A DNA stretch of 64,000 bases, taken from the NCBI GenBank assembly GCA_019635415.1, contig JAHBZN010000007.1, positions 1-64,000 of the forward strand, given 5' to 3'. Shown here one piece after another: positions 21,296 to 28,295 of this stretch (positions are counted from its first letter, which is position 1; each line of letters starts with the position of its first letter). Under the pieces are notes generated by a model that saw only the letters and a program-made list of their open reading frames with translations, did no database searches and was not told the DNA's origin. A program made the translations under genes and the position numbers. Origin of the DNA: Ramlibacter sp. (GTDB taxonomy: Bacteria; Pseudomonadota; Gammaproteobacteria; Burkholderiales; Burkholderiaceae_C).

Positions 21296-21559
21296 ATGAT
21301 CGCCAGCAACTTCCTCAAACACCCCGAAGCCCAAGTCCGGCAGCTTGAGCTAGACCTGAGCGGAATAACTGGCGCGAGCGTCCGCCAGAACGACAGCTTT
21401 TGGGCATGGATCATGGACGCATGCAAAACCAAAGCAATCAGGAAACCAAATGCACCCCGCTGGGTGAAAGATGCTGCCGCAAGAGCACGAGCGATGGCAA
21501 AGACTGTTCGCACTGCCATAGGCCACCTATTCAACAGGGCAATCACCGCAGCGCCCTAG
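21296..21559 (+). CDS. possible plus-strand gene of element B
   Basis: An 87-residue frame from ATG 21296 with gaagg seven bases upstream, running opposite to the other element B genes and overlapping the last 17 bases of the Zot gene. The protein is helical and basic in its second half (KTKAIRKPNAPRWVKDAAARARAMAKTVRTAIGHLF). It has no family I recognise. The good ribosome site and its position between the origin region and Zot make it plausible as a small regulator or accessory protein, but it may be spurious. Confidence 0.4.
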   Translation: MIASNFLKHPEAQVRQLELDLSGITGASVRQNDSFWAWIMDACKTKAIRKPNAPRWVKDAAARARAMAKTVRTAIGHLFNRAITAAP

Positions 21560-22592
21560 ACCCTGTGCGCTCAGAACGACGGGCCATCATCGCCAGTACA
21601 TCGGCATCAGCGGCGCTGCGACGATCTAGGGCGAGTCGCTCGGTGTCGGTCACCGGCAGATCGGGCTCGGGGAGGCCCCGAAGGTCAGCGGGGGGCCTTG
21701 GGTCCTCAAGCCGGGCACACATGGCCTCTTCACGAGGCATAGGCTCAGCAGCAGGACCGAAGCACAGGCAATCGTCGCGGACCAGCATGCAGCCCACAGC
21801 GCGCACTGGACGGCCTTGGGAGAGCGCCGGTGCGGTCCGCGTAGCCAGCGGTGTGACTGAGGCAGTGGGGGTGACCTTAAAAGGCGTAGACGCGCCCTTG
21901 GCGACCACTGGGGGCGGATGCATTTTGGCTTGAATGCGATCTTTGACGGAGTACGCGAGAAGGGGCGTAGCAACGGCGGCACCAAGAATCATCCACATGA
22001 CCGTTGGGATGCTGCGAGGCTGCTTTGTGTGGACCTGAGCGCTTTTGTAGAGAGCGAAGTCCTTTTTTGAGTAACGCCAGGGCTTTTGGCTGATGGCTTT
22101 GCTGTACAGAAGCTGGCGGGAGCAGAAGTCCCATTCGTACACGATTGCGGAGCGCATATTTCCAATGCGTCGAACGTGCAGATGCCGGTTGACCAGGCCG
22201 TGAACGTGACGGTCCACGTTCATGACGTTCTGGGTCATGAGGATGAAGTCAACGCCCATATGCCGGTGGGTGTCCAGGGCCTGGACGTAGGGGGGTACAG
22301 CCGAGCCGTTGGCGCGTGGCGGGAAGACCTTTTGGAATTCGTCAAATACGATGACAGCGCCGGGCTTGGCCCACTCATGCCAGTTCCGGATGCCGCCGTG
22401 ATCCGATCCGTCGATCAATTCGTGATCGAGTAGCAGGCCGTTAATGTTCGTGTAGACGATCCGCTCGACGGTCTTCATGGTGCCGTCTGGCTGTTCGAGC
22501 TCGATCGTCGTTCCGATCAGCGCCTTGATGAGCTTGGAGACGGCATAGAGGGTCTTGCCAGCCCCGGGGGTGCCTGTGATAACGGTGATCAA
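21543..22592 (-). CDS. Zot/pI-like phage assembly ATPase
   Basis: A 349-residue zonular-occludens-toxin-family protein (gene I product of filamentous phages) from a TTG start. The N-terminal domain has a Walker A motif GTPGAGKT (7-14) and a Walker B-type stretch AVIVFDEFQKVFPPR. A transmembrane span, IPTVMWMILGAAVATPLLAY, lies near residue 200 and separates the cytoplasmic ATPase from a periplasmic tail. It drives virion extrusion through the inner membrane. The family name comes from the cholera toxin-like activity once ascribed to the CTXphi protein; toxicity here is not implied. The pVI-like gene ends four bases upstream. Confidence 0.92.
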   Translation of the reverse strand: MITVITGTPGAGKTLYAVSKLIKALIGTTIELEQPDGTMKTVERIVYTNINGLLLDHELIDGSDHGGIRNWHEWAKPGAVIVFDEFQKVFPPRANGSAVPPYVQALDTHRHMGVDFILMTQNVMNVDRHVHGLVNRHLHVRRIGNMRSAIVYEWDFCSRQLLYSKAISQKPWRYSKKDFALYKSAQVHTKQPRSIPTVMWMILGAAVATPLLAYSVKDRIQAKMHPPPVVAKGASTPFKVTPTASVTPLATRTAPALSQGRPVRAVGCMLVRDDCLCFGPAAEPMPREEAMCARLEDPRPPADLRGLPEPDLPVTDTERLALDRRSAADADVLAMMARRSERTGSRALR

Positions 22593-22595
22593 GGC

Positions 22596-22883
22596 CTACC
22601 CCGGCGTCTTAGCGAAAAACCGCGACGCTGTGCCGATGCTGGAGAGCGTGACTCGCACGGTGTACGCGCCAAGAATCATGCCGAGAGCTTGCCCACCGCC
22701 CAAGTAAAGAAACAGGTTCAGCATGTCGATCGGCAGGCCTGAGAACTTGTCTAGGAATAACGCCTTAGCTTGCCCGACAAGAGCCTCAAAGCCGACGACG
22801 CTCACAACGGAAACACCGAGTGAGAGAAGAATGCGAGCGATCAGAGGCTCGCACATTGCGAGCAGCCATGCGCCGAGCTTCAT
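22596..22883 (-). CDS. pVI-like minor coat protein (DUF2523 type)
   Basis: A 95-residue membrane protein between the adhesin and Zot genes, the usual position of the gene VI/DUF2523 protein. It has three hydrophobic segments: LAMCEPLIARILLSLGVSVVSVVGF, LPIDMLNLFLYLGG and ALGMILGAYTVRVTL. In filamentous virions pVI sits with pIII at the terminal cap and helps release the particle. Its ATG overlaps the adhesin stop by four bases. Confidence 0.8.
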   Translation of the reverse strand: MKLGAWLLAMCEPLIARILLSLGVSVVSVVGFEALVGQAKALFLDKFSGLPIDMLNLFLYLGGGQALGMILGAYTVRVTLSSIGTASRFFAKTPG

Positions 22884-23836
22884 GCTTCAGTCTCCCCAGA
22901 CTGGGGGCGGCCAGTCATGACGATGACAAATGAGAGCCACGCGCCGAATAGAAGGATGACGGGTCGGAGGTAGCCGAGCCGCTCGCAGGTGTCCGACCAG
23001 TCCCAGACAGTGAGGTTCTTATTACCGTTTCGGAAGTGCATCACAACGTCAGCGGGACACGAGCCATTGCCCCAAACGTTTTCGTAAGGCAAGTCGCCGA
23101 CCGTTATGGTGGTGTGAGGGATAACGCCGACGCTATCAGGAAGCTCCAAGGTGGAGCAACCGGCGAGTGTGCTAGTAGACGTGCAGGGAGACGTGCTCGA
23201 GGTACCGGTGGATGTACTGCCAGTACCACTTGAGACTGAATCGGGCGGCACGACTGAAGACGTATGCGCGCCAGCAAAAAGCCCGGCATCGGAGGGGACA
23301 CAAGACTCCCCCAGGTGCGCGGCCCGGACCTCGCGGAAGAGGTACCAGCCTCCATCGGACTCAGGGGTCGCTGTCGTCCAAACAGAGGACCTATCGGACT
23401 CCGGCACGCCTGTCAGCGACGTGATCATGCGACAGTTCGATTCGCAGTACTCGACAGTTGTAGGGGCCTCACCGAAAGCCGTCACGACTGCCGTGATGGA
23501 CGACTCAGAGCCGCTAAGAAGCGACGGGTTGTAGTTCAATTTCAGGAAGCTTATGTACTGTTGAATGGCGGGGTCCTCAGCGTGGGAGGCACAGTCCACA
23601 GGGCAATAGGGGACGTAGTTAGCCGTACCGCTGGCGGTTTGCCACTGACAAGTGGTATCCACGAAATTGGCCGAGGGGTAGAGCGTGATATCGGATGCCT
23701 CCGGATGCTGCGCGGCACATGCTGCGAGGACAGCAGCAGAATTCCAAGACCCGTCTGAGTTATGGAAACACTCAGGCATGGCAGCGTGCGCAACGGAAGC
23801 CATGGCCATCAGTAACGCGGCGAGTACTTTAAGCAT
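22880..23836 (-). CDS. pIII-like phage adhesin/attachment protein
   Basis: A 318-residue exported protein. A signal peptide (MLKVLAALLMAMASVAHA) is followed by a cysteine-rich N-terminal region, a Ser/Thr/Gly linker near residues 190-225, a second compact domain with WDWSDTCERLGYLRP, and a C-terminal membrane anchor, PVILLFGAWLSFVIVMTG. This order matches gene III-type or TspB-like attachment proteins of filamentous phages. ATG 23836 was chosen because aggtga lies five bases upstream; a GTG at 23845 is in frame. It should bind the host receptor, probably a pilus, and TolA. Confidence 0.8.
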   Translation of the reverse strand: MLKVLAALLMAMASVAHAAMPECFHNSDGSWNSAAVLAACAAQHPEASDITLYPSANFVDTTCQWQTASGTANYVPYCPVDCASHAEDPAIQQYISFLKLNYNPSLLSGSESSITAVVTAFGEAPTTVEYCESNCRMITSLTGVPESDRSSVWTTATPESDGGWYLFREVRAAHLGESCVPSDAGLFAGAHTSSVVPPDSVSSGTGSTSTGTSSTSPCTSTSTLAGCSTLELPDSVGVIPHTTITVGDLPYENVWGNGSCPADVVMHFRNGNKNLTVWDWSDTCERLGYLRPVILLFGAWLSFVIVMTGRPQSGETEA

Positions 23837-23841
23837 GCGAA

Positions 23842-23907
23842 TCACCTGAACGCGACGTAGAGGATGAGCAGCGAACCCGCCGCGAGCATAAGTTCGATCG
23901 ATTGCAT
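23842..23907 (-). CDS. 21-residue hydrophobic peptide, pVII/pIX-like minor coat candidate
   Basis: A tiny ORF, ATG to TGA, encoding MQSIELMLAAGSLLILYVAF plus a final Arg. It is a single membrane-spanning helix sitting just upstream of the adhesin gene. Filamentous phages encode very short hydrophobic minor coat proteins (pVII, pIX of about 30 residues) in this part of the genome. The peptide is shorter than those but has the right character. There is no long spacer on either side, which supports a real gene. Confidence 0.5.
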   Translation of the reverse strand: MQSIELMLAAGSLLILYVAFR

Positions 23908-23910
23908 GGT

Positions 23911-24396
23911 TTAGTCCCTATGCGGGTCGGTGCGCAGCAGATCGAGCAGCGCTCGCGACATGTAGACGATGACAAGGGCAAGGGCGAGAGCGCCAAAAGC
24001 GATGCCTATGTCGGCGATACGGTCCTCATCGAGGGGAGGAGGCTCAACGATTACTGTCTGAGTGCCAGGGGCAAACGTCACCGTGACGTAGCCGCCCTGC
24101 GCCGTGACTGCTATTGCGTTGCCTGAGGTTTCGGTGGTGCCGCCGTCGCCTACTTGACAGACCTCTTGGACGTCGAAGTAATAGCCGTCATCACTGACGC
24201 CGGGGTCGCAGAAGTACGAATCGCCGAGGGAGGGGACAGGGGTTTGTGCAGGTTGCGTTACGTCAGCGTGAGCAATGCCGTAAAAATCCGAATACGCATC
24301 ACAAACAGCTTGCGGGGTTGCCCCGGCCCAATCCCCGAACGGAGCGCCGAGGTAATAACCGCGCCATGGTTGCTGACCGGAAGTACAAGTCGACAT
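23911..24396 (-). CDS. element B second surface/adhesin-type protein
   Basis: A 161-residue protein between the major coat and the tiny coat peptide. The N-terminal two thirds are Cys/Gly/aromatic-rich (CDAYSDFYGIAHADV, YFCDPGVSDDGYYFDV), followed by a beta segment and a C-terminal transmembrane span (IADIGIAFGALALALVIVYM) with a short basic tail. No N-terminal signal peptide is visible, which is odd for a tail-anchored virion protein. It may be part of the host-recognition complex, corresponding to an extra domain of pIII or to the OrfU/Cep-adjacent genes of other inoviruses. Confidence 0.65.
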   Translation of the reverse strand: MSTCTSGQQPWRGYYLGAPFGDWAGATPQAVCDAYSDFYGIAHADVTQPAQTPVPSLGDSYFCDPGVSDDGYYFDVQEVCQVGDGGTTETSGNAIAVTAQGGYVTVTFAPGTQTVIVEPPPLDEDRIADIGIAFGALALALVIVYMSRALLDLLRTDPHRD

Positions 24397-24415
24397 GCTG
24401 GACTTTCAAGAAAAA

Positions 24416-24433
24416 GCCCCCCGTGAGGGGGGC
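24416..24433 (-). terminator. terminator after major coat gene
   Basis: A 7-bp G:C stem (24416-24422/24427-24433) with loop gtga lies just past the stop of the coat gene. On the minus strand it is followed by tttttc. Filamentous phages have a strong terminator directly after gene VIII that sets the high coat to low adhesin ratio, and this fits that role. Confidence 0.8.
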
Positions 24434-24440
24434 GAAAAGA

Positions 24441-24656
24441 TCAGCCCAAACCCAGCTTGGACATCAGCTTTTTCAGACCCCAGATGACGATCCCAGCGGC
24501 CATGAGCAGACCCAGCGCCTCGACGGCGTCGGTCTGATACGTGGCCACTGCCGTGTCAAAGCCAGTGGGCAGGGTTGCGTGGGCTTGCTGGGCCACAGAT
24601 GCGGCCATCAGGCCGACGATTGCGATGTAGCCCGAGAGGGCCTTCAGATGCCTCAT
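24441..24656 (-). CDS. major coat protein, pVIII-like
   Basis: A 71-residue pre-coat protein. Residues 1-27 are a signal peptide ending AHA. The mature 44 residues have an amphipathic N-terminus (TLPTGFDTAVATYQTDAVEA), a membrane-spanning core (LGLLMAAGIVIWGL) and a basic C-terminus (KKLMSKLGLG) that faces the DNA. This is the standard layout of filamentous phage pVIII and of similar length to Pf3-type coats. It is followed by a strong terminator. Thousands of copies form the tube. Confidence 0.9.
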   Translation of the reverse strand: MRHLKALSGYIAIVGLMAASVAQQAHATLPTGFDTAVATYQTDAVEALGLLMAAGIVIWGLKKLMSKLGLG

Positions 24657-24726
24657 TTCACACTCCTAATACGACGCGGGATTGCGCCAGCATGCCCCGC
24701 ACGCGAGGCATACGGGCTAGTCCGGA

Positions 24727-25026
24727 TCAAGACGACGAGGAGGGAGTAGGAACGCGACGAGGCTGCACCGCAGTGACGGCGACTAGAACGGCGCCGATCT
24801 TGCGATCCTTGGGCGAAATCACCGGCGCGAAAACGGGCTCGTACAACCCGGGGCCGGGCGCCTTATCGCCCTGAAGCTCAGAGCCGAGACGGAGAACGCC
24901 GACACCGTCGACGGTGCTGTCCTCATTGATCAGTACGCACTCGCAGGTTTGCGACTTGTAAGAACGACCCTCCCATTGCTTGTCCTGCAACGGGCCAGTT
25001 TTGAGAATTTGAATACGCTTTGTCAT
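24727..25026 (-). CDS. probable ssDNA-binding protein, pV-like
   Basis: A 99-residue protein in the position of gene V, between the coat gene and the regulator end. It starts MTKRIQILKTGPLQDKQWEGRSYKSQTCECVLIN, a strand-rich pattern compatible with the small OB-fold ssDNA-binding proteins of inoviruses, and ends in a Pro/Ser tail. The family relationship is inferred mainly from position, size and composition. It would coat phage ssDNA before coat replacement at the membrane. Confidence 0.6.
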   Translation of the reverse strand: MTKRIQILKTGPLQDKQWEGRSYKSQTCECVLINEDSTVDGVGVLRLGSELQGDKAPGPGLYEPVFAPVISPKDRKIGAVLVAVTAVQPRRVPTPSSSS

Positions 25027-25091
25027 GGAATATCCTCAGTTACGCCGGGGAGTCGGCACGACAGTGCTGCGCGCAGCACTGGCATTCGGAC

Positions 25092-25175
25092 TCAACGCAG
25101 CCACCACCACAGAAAGGAGGTCGCCCAAATCACAGCCGCCAGAAGGAAGAAATAAAAGCCGTTGATCGAACTCAT
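25092..25175 (-). CDS. 27-residue hydrophobic peptide, minor coat candidate
   Basis: An ORF encoding MSSINGFYFFLLAAVIWATS followed by a Trp-rich end and a final Arg. It is one hydrophobic helix of the size of pVII/pIX. Its ATG overlaps the stop of the upstream 244-residue gene in an atga (25172-25175), arguing for coupled translation. The tryptophan cluster near the end resembles virion cap peptides that pack against pVIII. Function is inferred from size and place only. Confidence 0.5.
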   Translation of the reverse strand: MSSINGFYFFLLAAVIWATSFLWWWLR

Positions 25176-25906
25176 GGAACAACCTGTACGGACTCGCAGC
25201 GCAACCGAGCATCACGAAATGGCGCTAGCGGACCGGCGAGATCGCCGCCGTGGATGCCCTGCACACGGCCCCAGAAGTAGCCCAAACGGACCTTTGTGAC
25301 GCGGTAACGGCACCCGTGCCACGACACAATGCAACCGCGCTTGACGAGCCTGCCAAGCAGGTCGAGGTTTGACAGGCGACGAGTACCATCGTCGAGAGAA
25401 CTCACAGAGGAGGAAATCGAATGAGACTTGGCATTGACCCCGACGGACTGGTGATCTTTTTGCTGGTGATCAGCGTTGCCGGATACGTCATCACACTGTG
25501 GATTGCGTACCTTGTGATCAAAACGGCCATCCGCGACGGAATCAGAGAGAGCGGGCTTGTCAGCGCGATCAAACGCGAGACTCCCGACTGGGCCAACAGG
25601 CGAGAGAGCCCGTTCAGTAACTAGGGTGGAGACCTCCGCCCCGGGCGCAGCCGGAGCCGCTACAGATCGAGCTTTGCCGTTTTCAGGCGGGGGACTCCAG
25701 ACGGGGGCCGGGTCGATGCGGCGATTCGTGGTGTAGTGATACTCGTAATGTCGATCGAAACAAGTGACGAAAGGCATGGTGCGAGCGCCGCCAAACGGCA
25801 GAACATGCGGCGCATCCATGCAGTCGCCCACGGCCTCCAGATACCCGTACTCCACACGGAAATCTGAGCTATCGAAAAAGCGAGAACGTAGAACGAGATT
25901 GGGCAT
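25172..25906 (-). CDS. element B hypothetical protein upstream of pV-like gene
   Basis: A 244-residue frame. The N-terminal 80 residues (MPNLVLRSRFFDSSDFRVEYGYLEAV) and C-terminal 70 residues (CIVSWHGCRYRVTKVRLGYFWGRV) look like folded protein. The middle, about residues 85-170, is polar, low in aromatics, and is antisense to a strongly initiated membrane-protein frame on the plus strand (25421-25624). Either this is a two-domain protein with a disordered linker, or part of the frame is non-coding shadow. Inoviruses often carry a gene II/X-like or regulatory gene here. No motif is recognised. Confidence 0.5.
   Translation of the reverse strand: MPNLVLRSRFFDSSDFRVEYGYLEAVGDCMDAPHVLPFGGARTMPFVTCFDRHYEYHYTTNRRIDPAPVWSPPPENGKARSVAAPAAPGAEVSTLVTERALSPVGPVGSLAFDRADKPALSDSVADGRFDHKVRNPQCDDVSGNADHQQKDHQSVGVNAKSHSISSSVSSLDDGTRRLSNLDLLGRLVKRGCIVSWHGCRYRVTKVRLGYFWGRVQGIHGGDLAGPLAPFRDARLRCESVQVVP
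25421..25624 (+). CDS. possible small membrane protein antisense to element B gene
   Basis: A 67-residue frame with an unusually good ribosome site (gaggaggaaa ending seven bases before ATG 25421). Residues 9-36 are a membrane span (GLVIFLLVISVAGYVITLWI), followed by a charged tail. Despite lying wholly inside the minus-strand 244-residue frame it has the features of a genuine small phage membrane protein. It runs in the same direction as the repressor gene and could be an immunity or superinfection-exclusion protein; that is inference. Confidence 0.5.
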   Translation: MRLGIDPDGLVIFLLVISVAGYVITLWIAYLVIKTAIRDGIRESGLVSAIKRETPDWANRRESPFSN

Positions 25907-25992
25907 AGCGGCTCCTAGGTGTACGATTGATTACCCACCGAGGGTACTGACCAAAAATGGTCAGTAACGAGACGTTATCAAAAGAGGTAACT

Positions 25993-26346
25993 ATGGACCA
26001 ATTGATTTCACTAATCGGGAAAGCAGGCCTAGTAGTCGGGAGCGAATACAAGCTGGCCAAGGCAATGGGCATACCGCAAAGCCACATCGCCGCGTGGAAA
26101 GCAGGAACGCGTACCTGCACCCCAGGAGATAGGGCCAGACTGGCGGGTTTCGCAGGACTAGACCCCGTGCAAGAGCTAGTGAGGGCAACTATCGAAAACG
26201 CTAAAGGCGAACTGCGAAAGGAACAGCTGCGGAAGGCGCTGGGAAAGTCATTGCATCAGATTGGCGCGGTGAGCGTTACCGCATTGGCAGGCCTGGCCAG
26301 CTTGAGCTCGGCCTATAGCCACTTGATACGATGTATATTATGTTAA
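25993..26346 (+). CDS. RstR/CI-like phage regulator whose 3-prime end crosses the dif site
   Basis: A 117-residue protein divergent from the other element B genes, the position of the rstR-type repressor. The helix-turn-helix is at about residues 17-45 (EYKLAKAMGIPQSHIAAWKAG). A helical middle and a hydrophobic segment (IGAVSVTALAGLASLSSAYS) follow. ATG 25993 has gagg upstream. The last codons lie in the dif-like site: the stop TAA at 26344-26346 is contributed by the chromosomal XerD arm. In the circular element the same frame would continue through the phage arm and end with ERLSPSRTAAA, so integration alters the C-terminus. Confidence 0.8.
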   Translation: MDQLISLIGKAGLVVGSEYKLAKAMGIPQSHIAAWKAGTRTCTPGDRARLAGFAGLDPVQELVRATIENAKGELRKEQLRKALGKSLHQIGAVSVTALAGLASLSSAYSHLIRCILC

Positions 26347-26348
26347 GT
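26321..26348 (+). other. dif-like site, right end of array (attR)
   Basis: The site has the arm acttgatacga (26321-26331), centre tgtata (26332-26337) and an intact XerD-type arm ttatgttaagt (26338-26348), close to the canonical dif half ttatgttaaat. It is the best match of the three because its right half is chromosomal. Together with the left arm at 11926 it identifies the dif locus, so this window lies at the replication terminus. Confidence 0.9.
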
Positions 26349-26375
26349 TAAATAGGCGACAGAAAGCCTGCCGGC

Positions 26376-27035
26376 CTACCACTTGCCCCTGGGCTGTTTC
26401 GCCCTCACGAACTCGGCGATCAGATCGGCCGCATCCTTGCGGTTGGCCTTCTGGGCAAAGTCGATGGCCGTGAGCCCGATCTGGTTCTTGAGCAGCGGGT
26501 CCGCGCCAGCTTCCAGCAGCAGCTTGACGGCCGACACCGAGCCGTAGTGCGCCGCCATCATGAGTGGCGTGGTGCCGTTGGGCGACTCGGCGTCGATGTA
26601 GGCGCTGTGTTCCAGCAGCAGGTTCATGATCTCCAACTGCGATCGCGTGGCGGCGTAGTGCAGCGGCGTCCAGCCGGGCTTGTTGACATCGGCGTCACGG
26701 GCGATCAGCTGCTTGACCAGATCCCGGTGCCCCTTGAGCGAAGCCATCATCAGCGGGCTTTCGTCCTGGGCCGTGCGGATTTCCACATTGGTCTTGGGCC
26801 AGGCGATCAACACTGCCGCCACCTTCAGGGACGGCTCGCGCAGCGCCAGGAACAGCCCCGACAGTCCATCCGGGCTCAGGGTGTTGGGGTCGAATCCGCG
26901 CTGCAGCAGGCTTTGCACCGCGCCCTCGTCGTCCCGTTTCACGGCGATGAAAAAATCGTCGTAGGAGCCGGCGTGCGCAGCACTAAATAAAGAAAAAACA
27001 ATAAGATAAAGTAAAGTCTTAAAGTAATTTCTCAT
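26376..27035 (-). CDS. exported ankyrin-repeat protein
   Basis: A 219-residue protein with a signal peptide (MRNYFKTLLYLIVFSLFSAAHA) and about five ankyrin repeats, for example DESPLMMASLKGHRDLVKQL, WTPLHYAATRSQLEIMNLLL and TTPLMMAAHYGSVSAVKLLL. Ankyrin proteins in the periplasm of Burkholderiales are conserved and bind protein partners; the partner here is unknown. The ATG at 27035 overlaps the tatD stop by four bases, so the two are coupled. It is the first chromosomal gene to the right of the dif array. Confidence 0.85.
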   Translation of the reverse strand: MRNYFKTLLYLIVFSLFSAAHAGSYDDFFIAVKRDDEGAVQSLLQRGFDPNTLSPDGLSGLFLALREPSLKVAAVLIAWPKTNVEIRTAQDESPLMMASLKGHRDLVKQLIARDADVNKPGWTPLHYAATRSQLEIMNLLLEHSAYIDAESPNGTTPLMMAAHYGSVSAVKLLLEAGADPLLKNQIGLTAIDFAQKANRKDAADLIAEFVRAKQPRGKW

Positions 27036-27838
27036 GACTTTACGGCGCTGAACAGGCGTTCGAAGTTGCGGCTGGTGATGGTGGCGATGTCCTCGACGGG
27101 CAAGCCGCGCAGATCGGCGAGCTGCCGCGCCACATGGGGCACATAGGCGGGCGTGTTGGTCTTGCCACGGAACGGCACGGGGGCAAGATAGGGGCTGTCG
27201 GTCTCGATCAACAGCCGGTCCAGCGGCACGAAAGCCGCCACCTCCCGCAGGTCCTGCGCCGACTTGAAGGTCAGGATCCCCGAAAACGAGATGTAGAACC
27301 CAAGGTCCAGCGCGGCGCGCGCGACCTCGGCCGTTTCGGTGAAGCAGTGGAAGACGCCGCCCGCAGAGCCGGCCGAGCCATCCTCGCCCTCCTCCTTGAG
27401 CAGCGCCACTGTGTCGTCCGAGGCGGCCCGGGTATGGATCACCAGGGGCTTGCCCACCTGACGTGCCGCACGGATATGCGTGCGAAAGCGCTCGCGCTGC
27501 CATTCCATGTCGGCCACGGTTCGGCCGCCCTTGCGCTCGTCCATCTGGTAGTAATCCAGGCCGGTCTCACCAATGGCCACGACGCGTGGCCGCGCCGAAC
27601 GCTCGACCAGGTCCGGCACGCTGGGCTCGGTCACGCCCTCGTTGTCGGGGTGCACGCCCACGGTAGCCCAGAAGTTGTCATGCGCCAGCGCCAGCCCGTG
27701 AACCGTGTCGAACTCCTCCAGCGTGGTGCAGATGCACAGCGCGCGGTCGACCCCGGCCTCGGCCATGGCCTCGCGGATCTGCGGCAGCTGCGCCGACAGT
27801 TCGGGAAAGCTCAGGTGGCAGTGGGAGTCGACAAACAT
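27032..27838 (-). CDS. tatD: TatD-family metal-dependent DNase
   Basis: A 268-residue TIM-barrel hydrolase. Metal ligands are visible in VDSHCHL (N-terminus), GETGLDYY, LVIHTRAAS, VFHCFTET and IETDSPYL. C-terminal landmarks NTPAYVPHVARQLADLRG and the length are typical of TatD/YcfH. It is a 3-prime exonuclease-type DNase involved in DNA repair or degradation. It lies in a run with the PilZ, holB, tmk and mltG genes on the same strand, the common gammaproteobacterial and betaproteobacterial yceG-tmk-holB-ycfH order. Confidence 0.92.
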   Translation of the reverse strand: MFVDSHCHLSFPELSAQLPQIREAMAEAGVDRALCICTTLEEFDTVHGLALAHDNFWATVGVHPDNEGVTEPSVPDLVERSARPRVVAIGETGLDYYQMDERKGGRTVADMEWQRERFRTHIRAARQVGKPLVIHTRAASDDTVALLKEEGEDGSAGSAGGVFHCFTETAEVARAALDLGFYISFSGILTFKSAQDLREVAAFVPLDRLLIETDSPYLAPVPFRGKTNTPAYVPHVARQLADLRGLPVEDIATITSRNFERLFSAVKS

Positions 27839-27909
27839 CGGGTTGAATGATCAAAAATGGCTGTAGCCCACTCCTGGCGGCCACTTCGTGCTATCAGAAG
27901 CGTAGCGGA

Positions 27910-28272
27910 TCAGATGGTCTGAGTGGGGCGCTCGGACGCCAGGTGTCCGCCGAGCACCTCTTCGATCTTGATCTTGAGCAGCTTGGATTTCTCGTCCGAC
28001 GGGAACCGGATGCCCACGCCCTGCGTCCGGTTGGCCGCGCCCCGTGCGGGCGTCACCCAGGCCACCTTGCCGGCGACCGGATAGCGCTGAGGGTCATCGG
28101 GCAGGGACAGCAACACGTACACATCGTCGCCCAGCTTGTAGTCGCGCGTGGTCGGGATGAAGATGCCACCGTCGGAAAACAGCGGGATGTAGGCAGCGTA
28201 CAGCGCCGCCTTTTCCTTGATGGCGAGCTGGATGACGCTGGGACGGGGCGTGTTGGATGCGGGTGTGCTCAT
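27910..28272 (-). CDS. PilZ-domain cyclic-di-GMP-binding protein
   Basis: A 120-residue single-domain PilZ protein of the PA2960/pilZ type that lies between holB and tatD in many proteobacteria. Visible are AAYIPLFSDGGIFIPTTRDYKLGDDVYVLLSLPDDPQRYPVAG and the TQGVGIRF strand. The classical RxxxR c-di-GMP motif is not obvious at the N-terminus, as is usual for the true PilZ subgroup, which supports type IV pilus assembly through protein contacts instead. Standard length. Confidence 0.88.
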   Translation of the reverse strand: MSTPASNTPRPSVIQLAIKEKAALYAAYIPLFSDGGIFIPTTRDYKLGDDVYVLLSLPDDPQRYPVAGKVAWVTPARGAANRTQGVGIRFPSDEKSKLLKIKIEEVLGGHLASERPTQTI

Positions 28273-28295
28273 GACGGGCCTTTGCTGTGCGGAGT

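Larger units (their letters stand above)
19745..26331 (-). mobile_element. element B: filamentous prophage (Inoviridae-like) integrated at dif
   Basis: This 6.6-kb element has most genes on the minus strand in filamentous-phage order: regulator region, ssDNA-binding candidate, major coat, adhesin genes, pVI-like protein, Zot/pI and replication protein. It lies between the dif-like sites at 19734 and 26321 and has no recombinase, which indicates XerCD-mediated (CTX/VGJ-style) integration. The XerC-side arm is well conserved and the XerD side is not, which fits XerC-first exchange. All modules needed for a functional phage appear intact; no frameshift was seen. A secretin gene is absent, so export probably uses a host secretin, as for CTXphi. 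Confidence 0.88.

Noticed and set aside
20683..21546. 287-codon minus-strand frame across the element B intergenic region
   Set aside because: Low-complexity, Gly/Arg-rich sequence spanning strong hairpins and the Rep start; no domain. Only its last 43 codons have a ribosome site and are listed separately.
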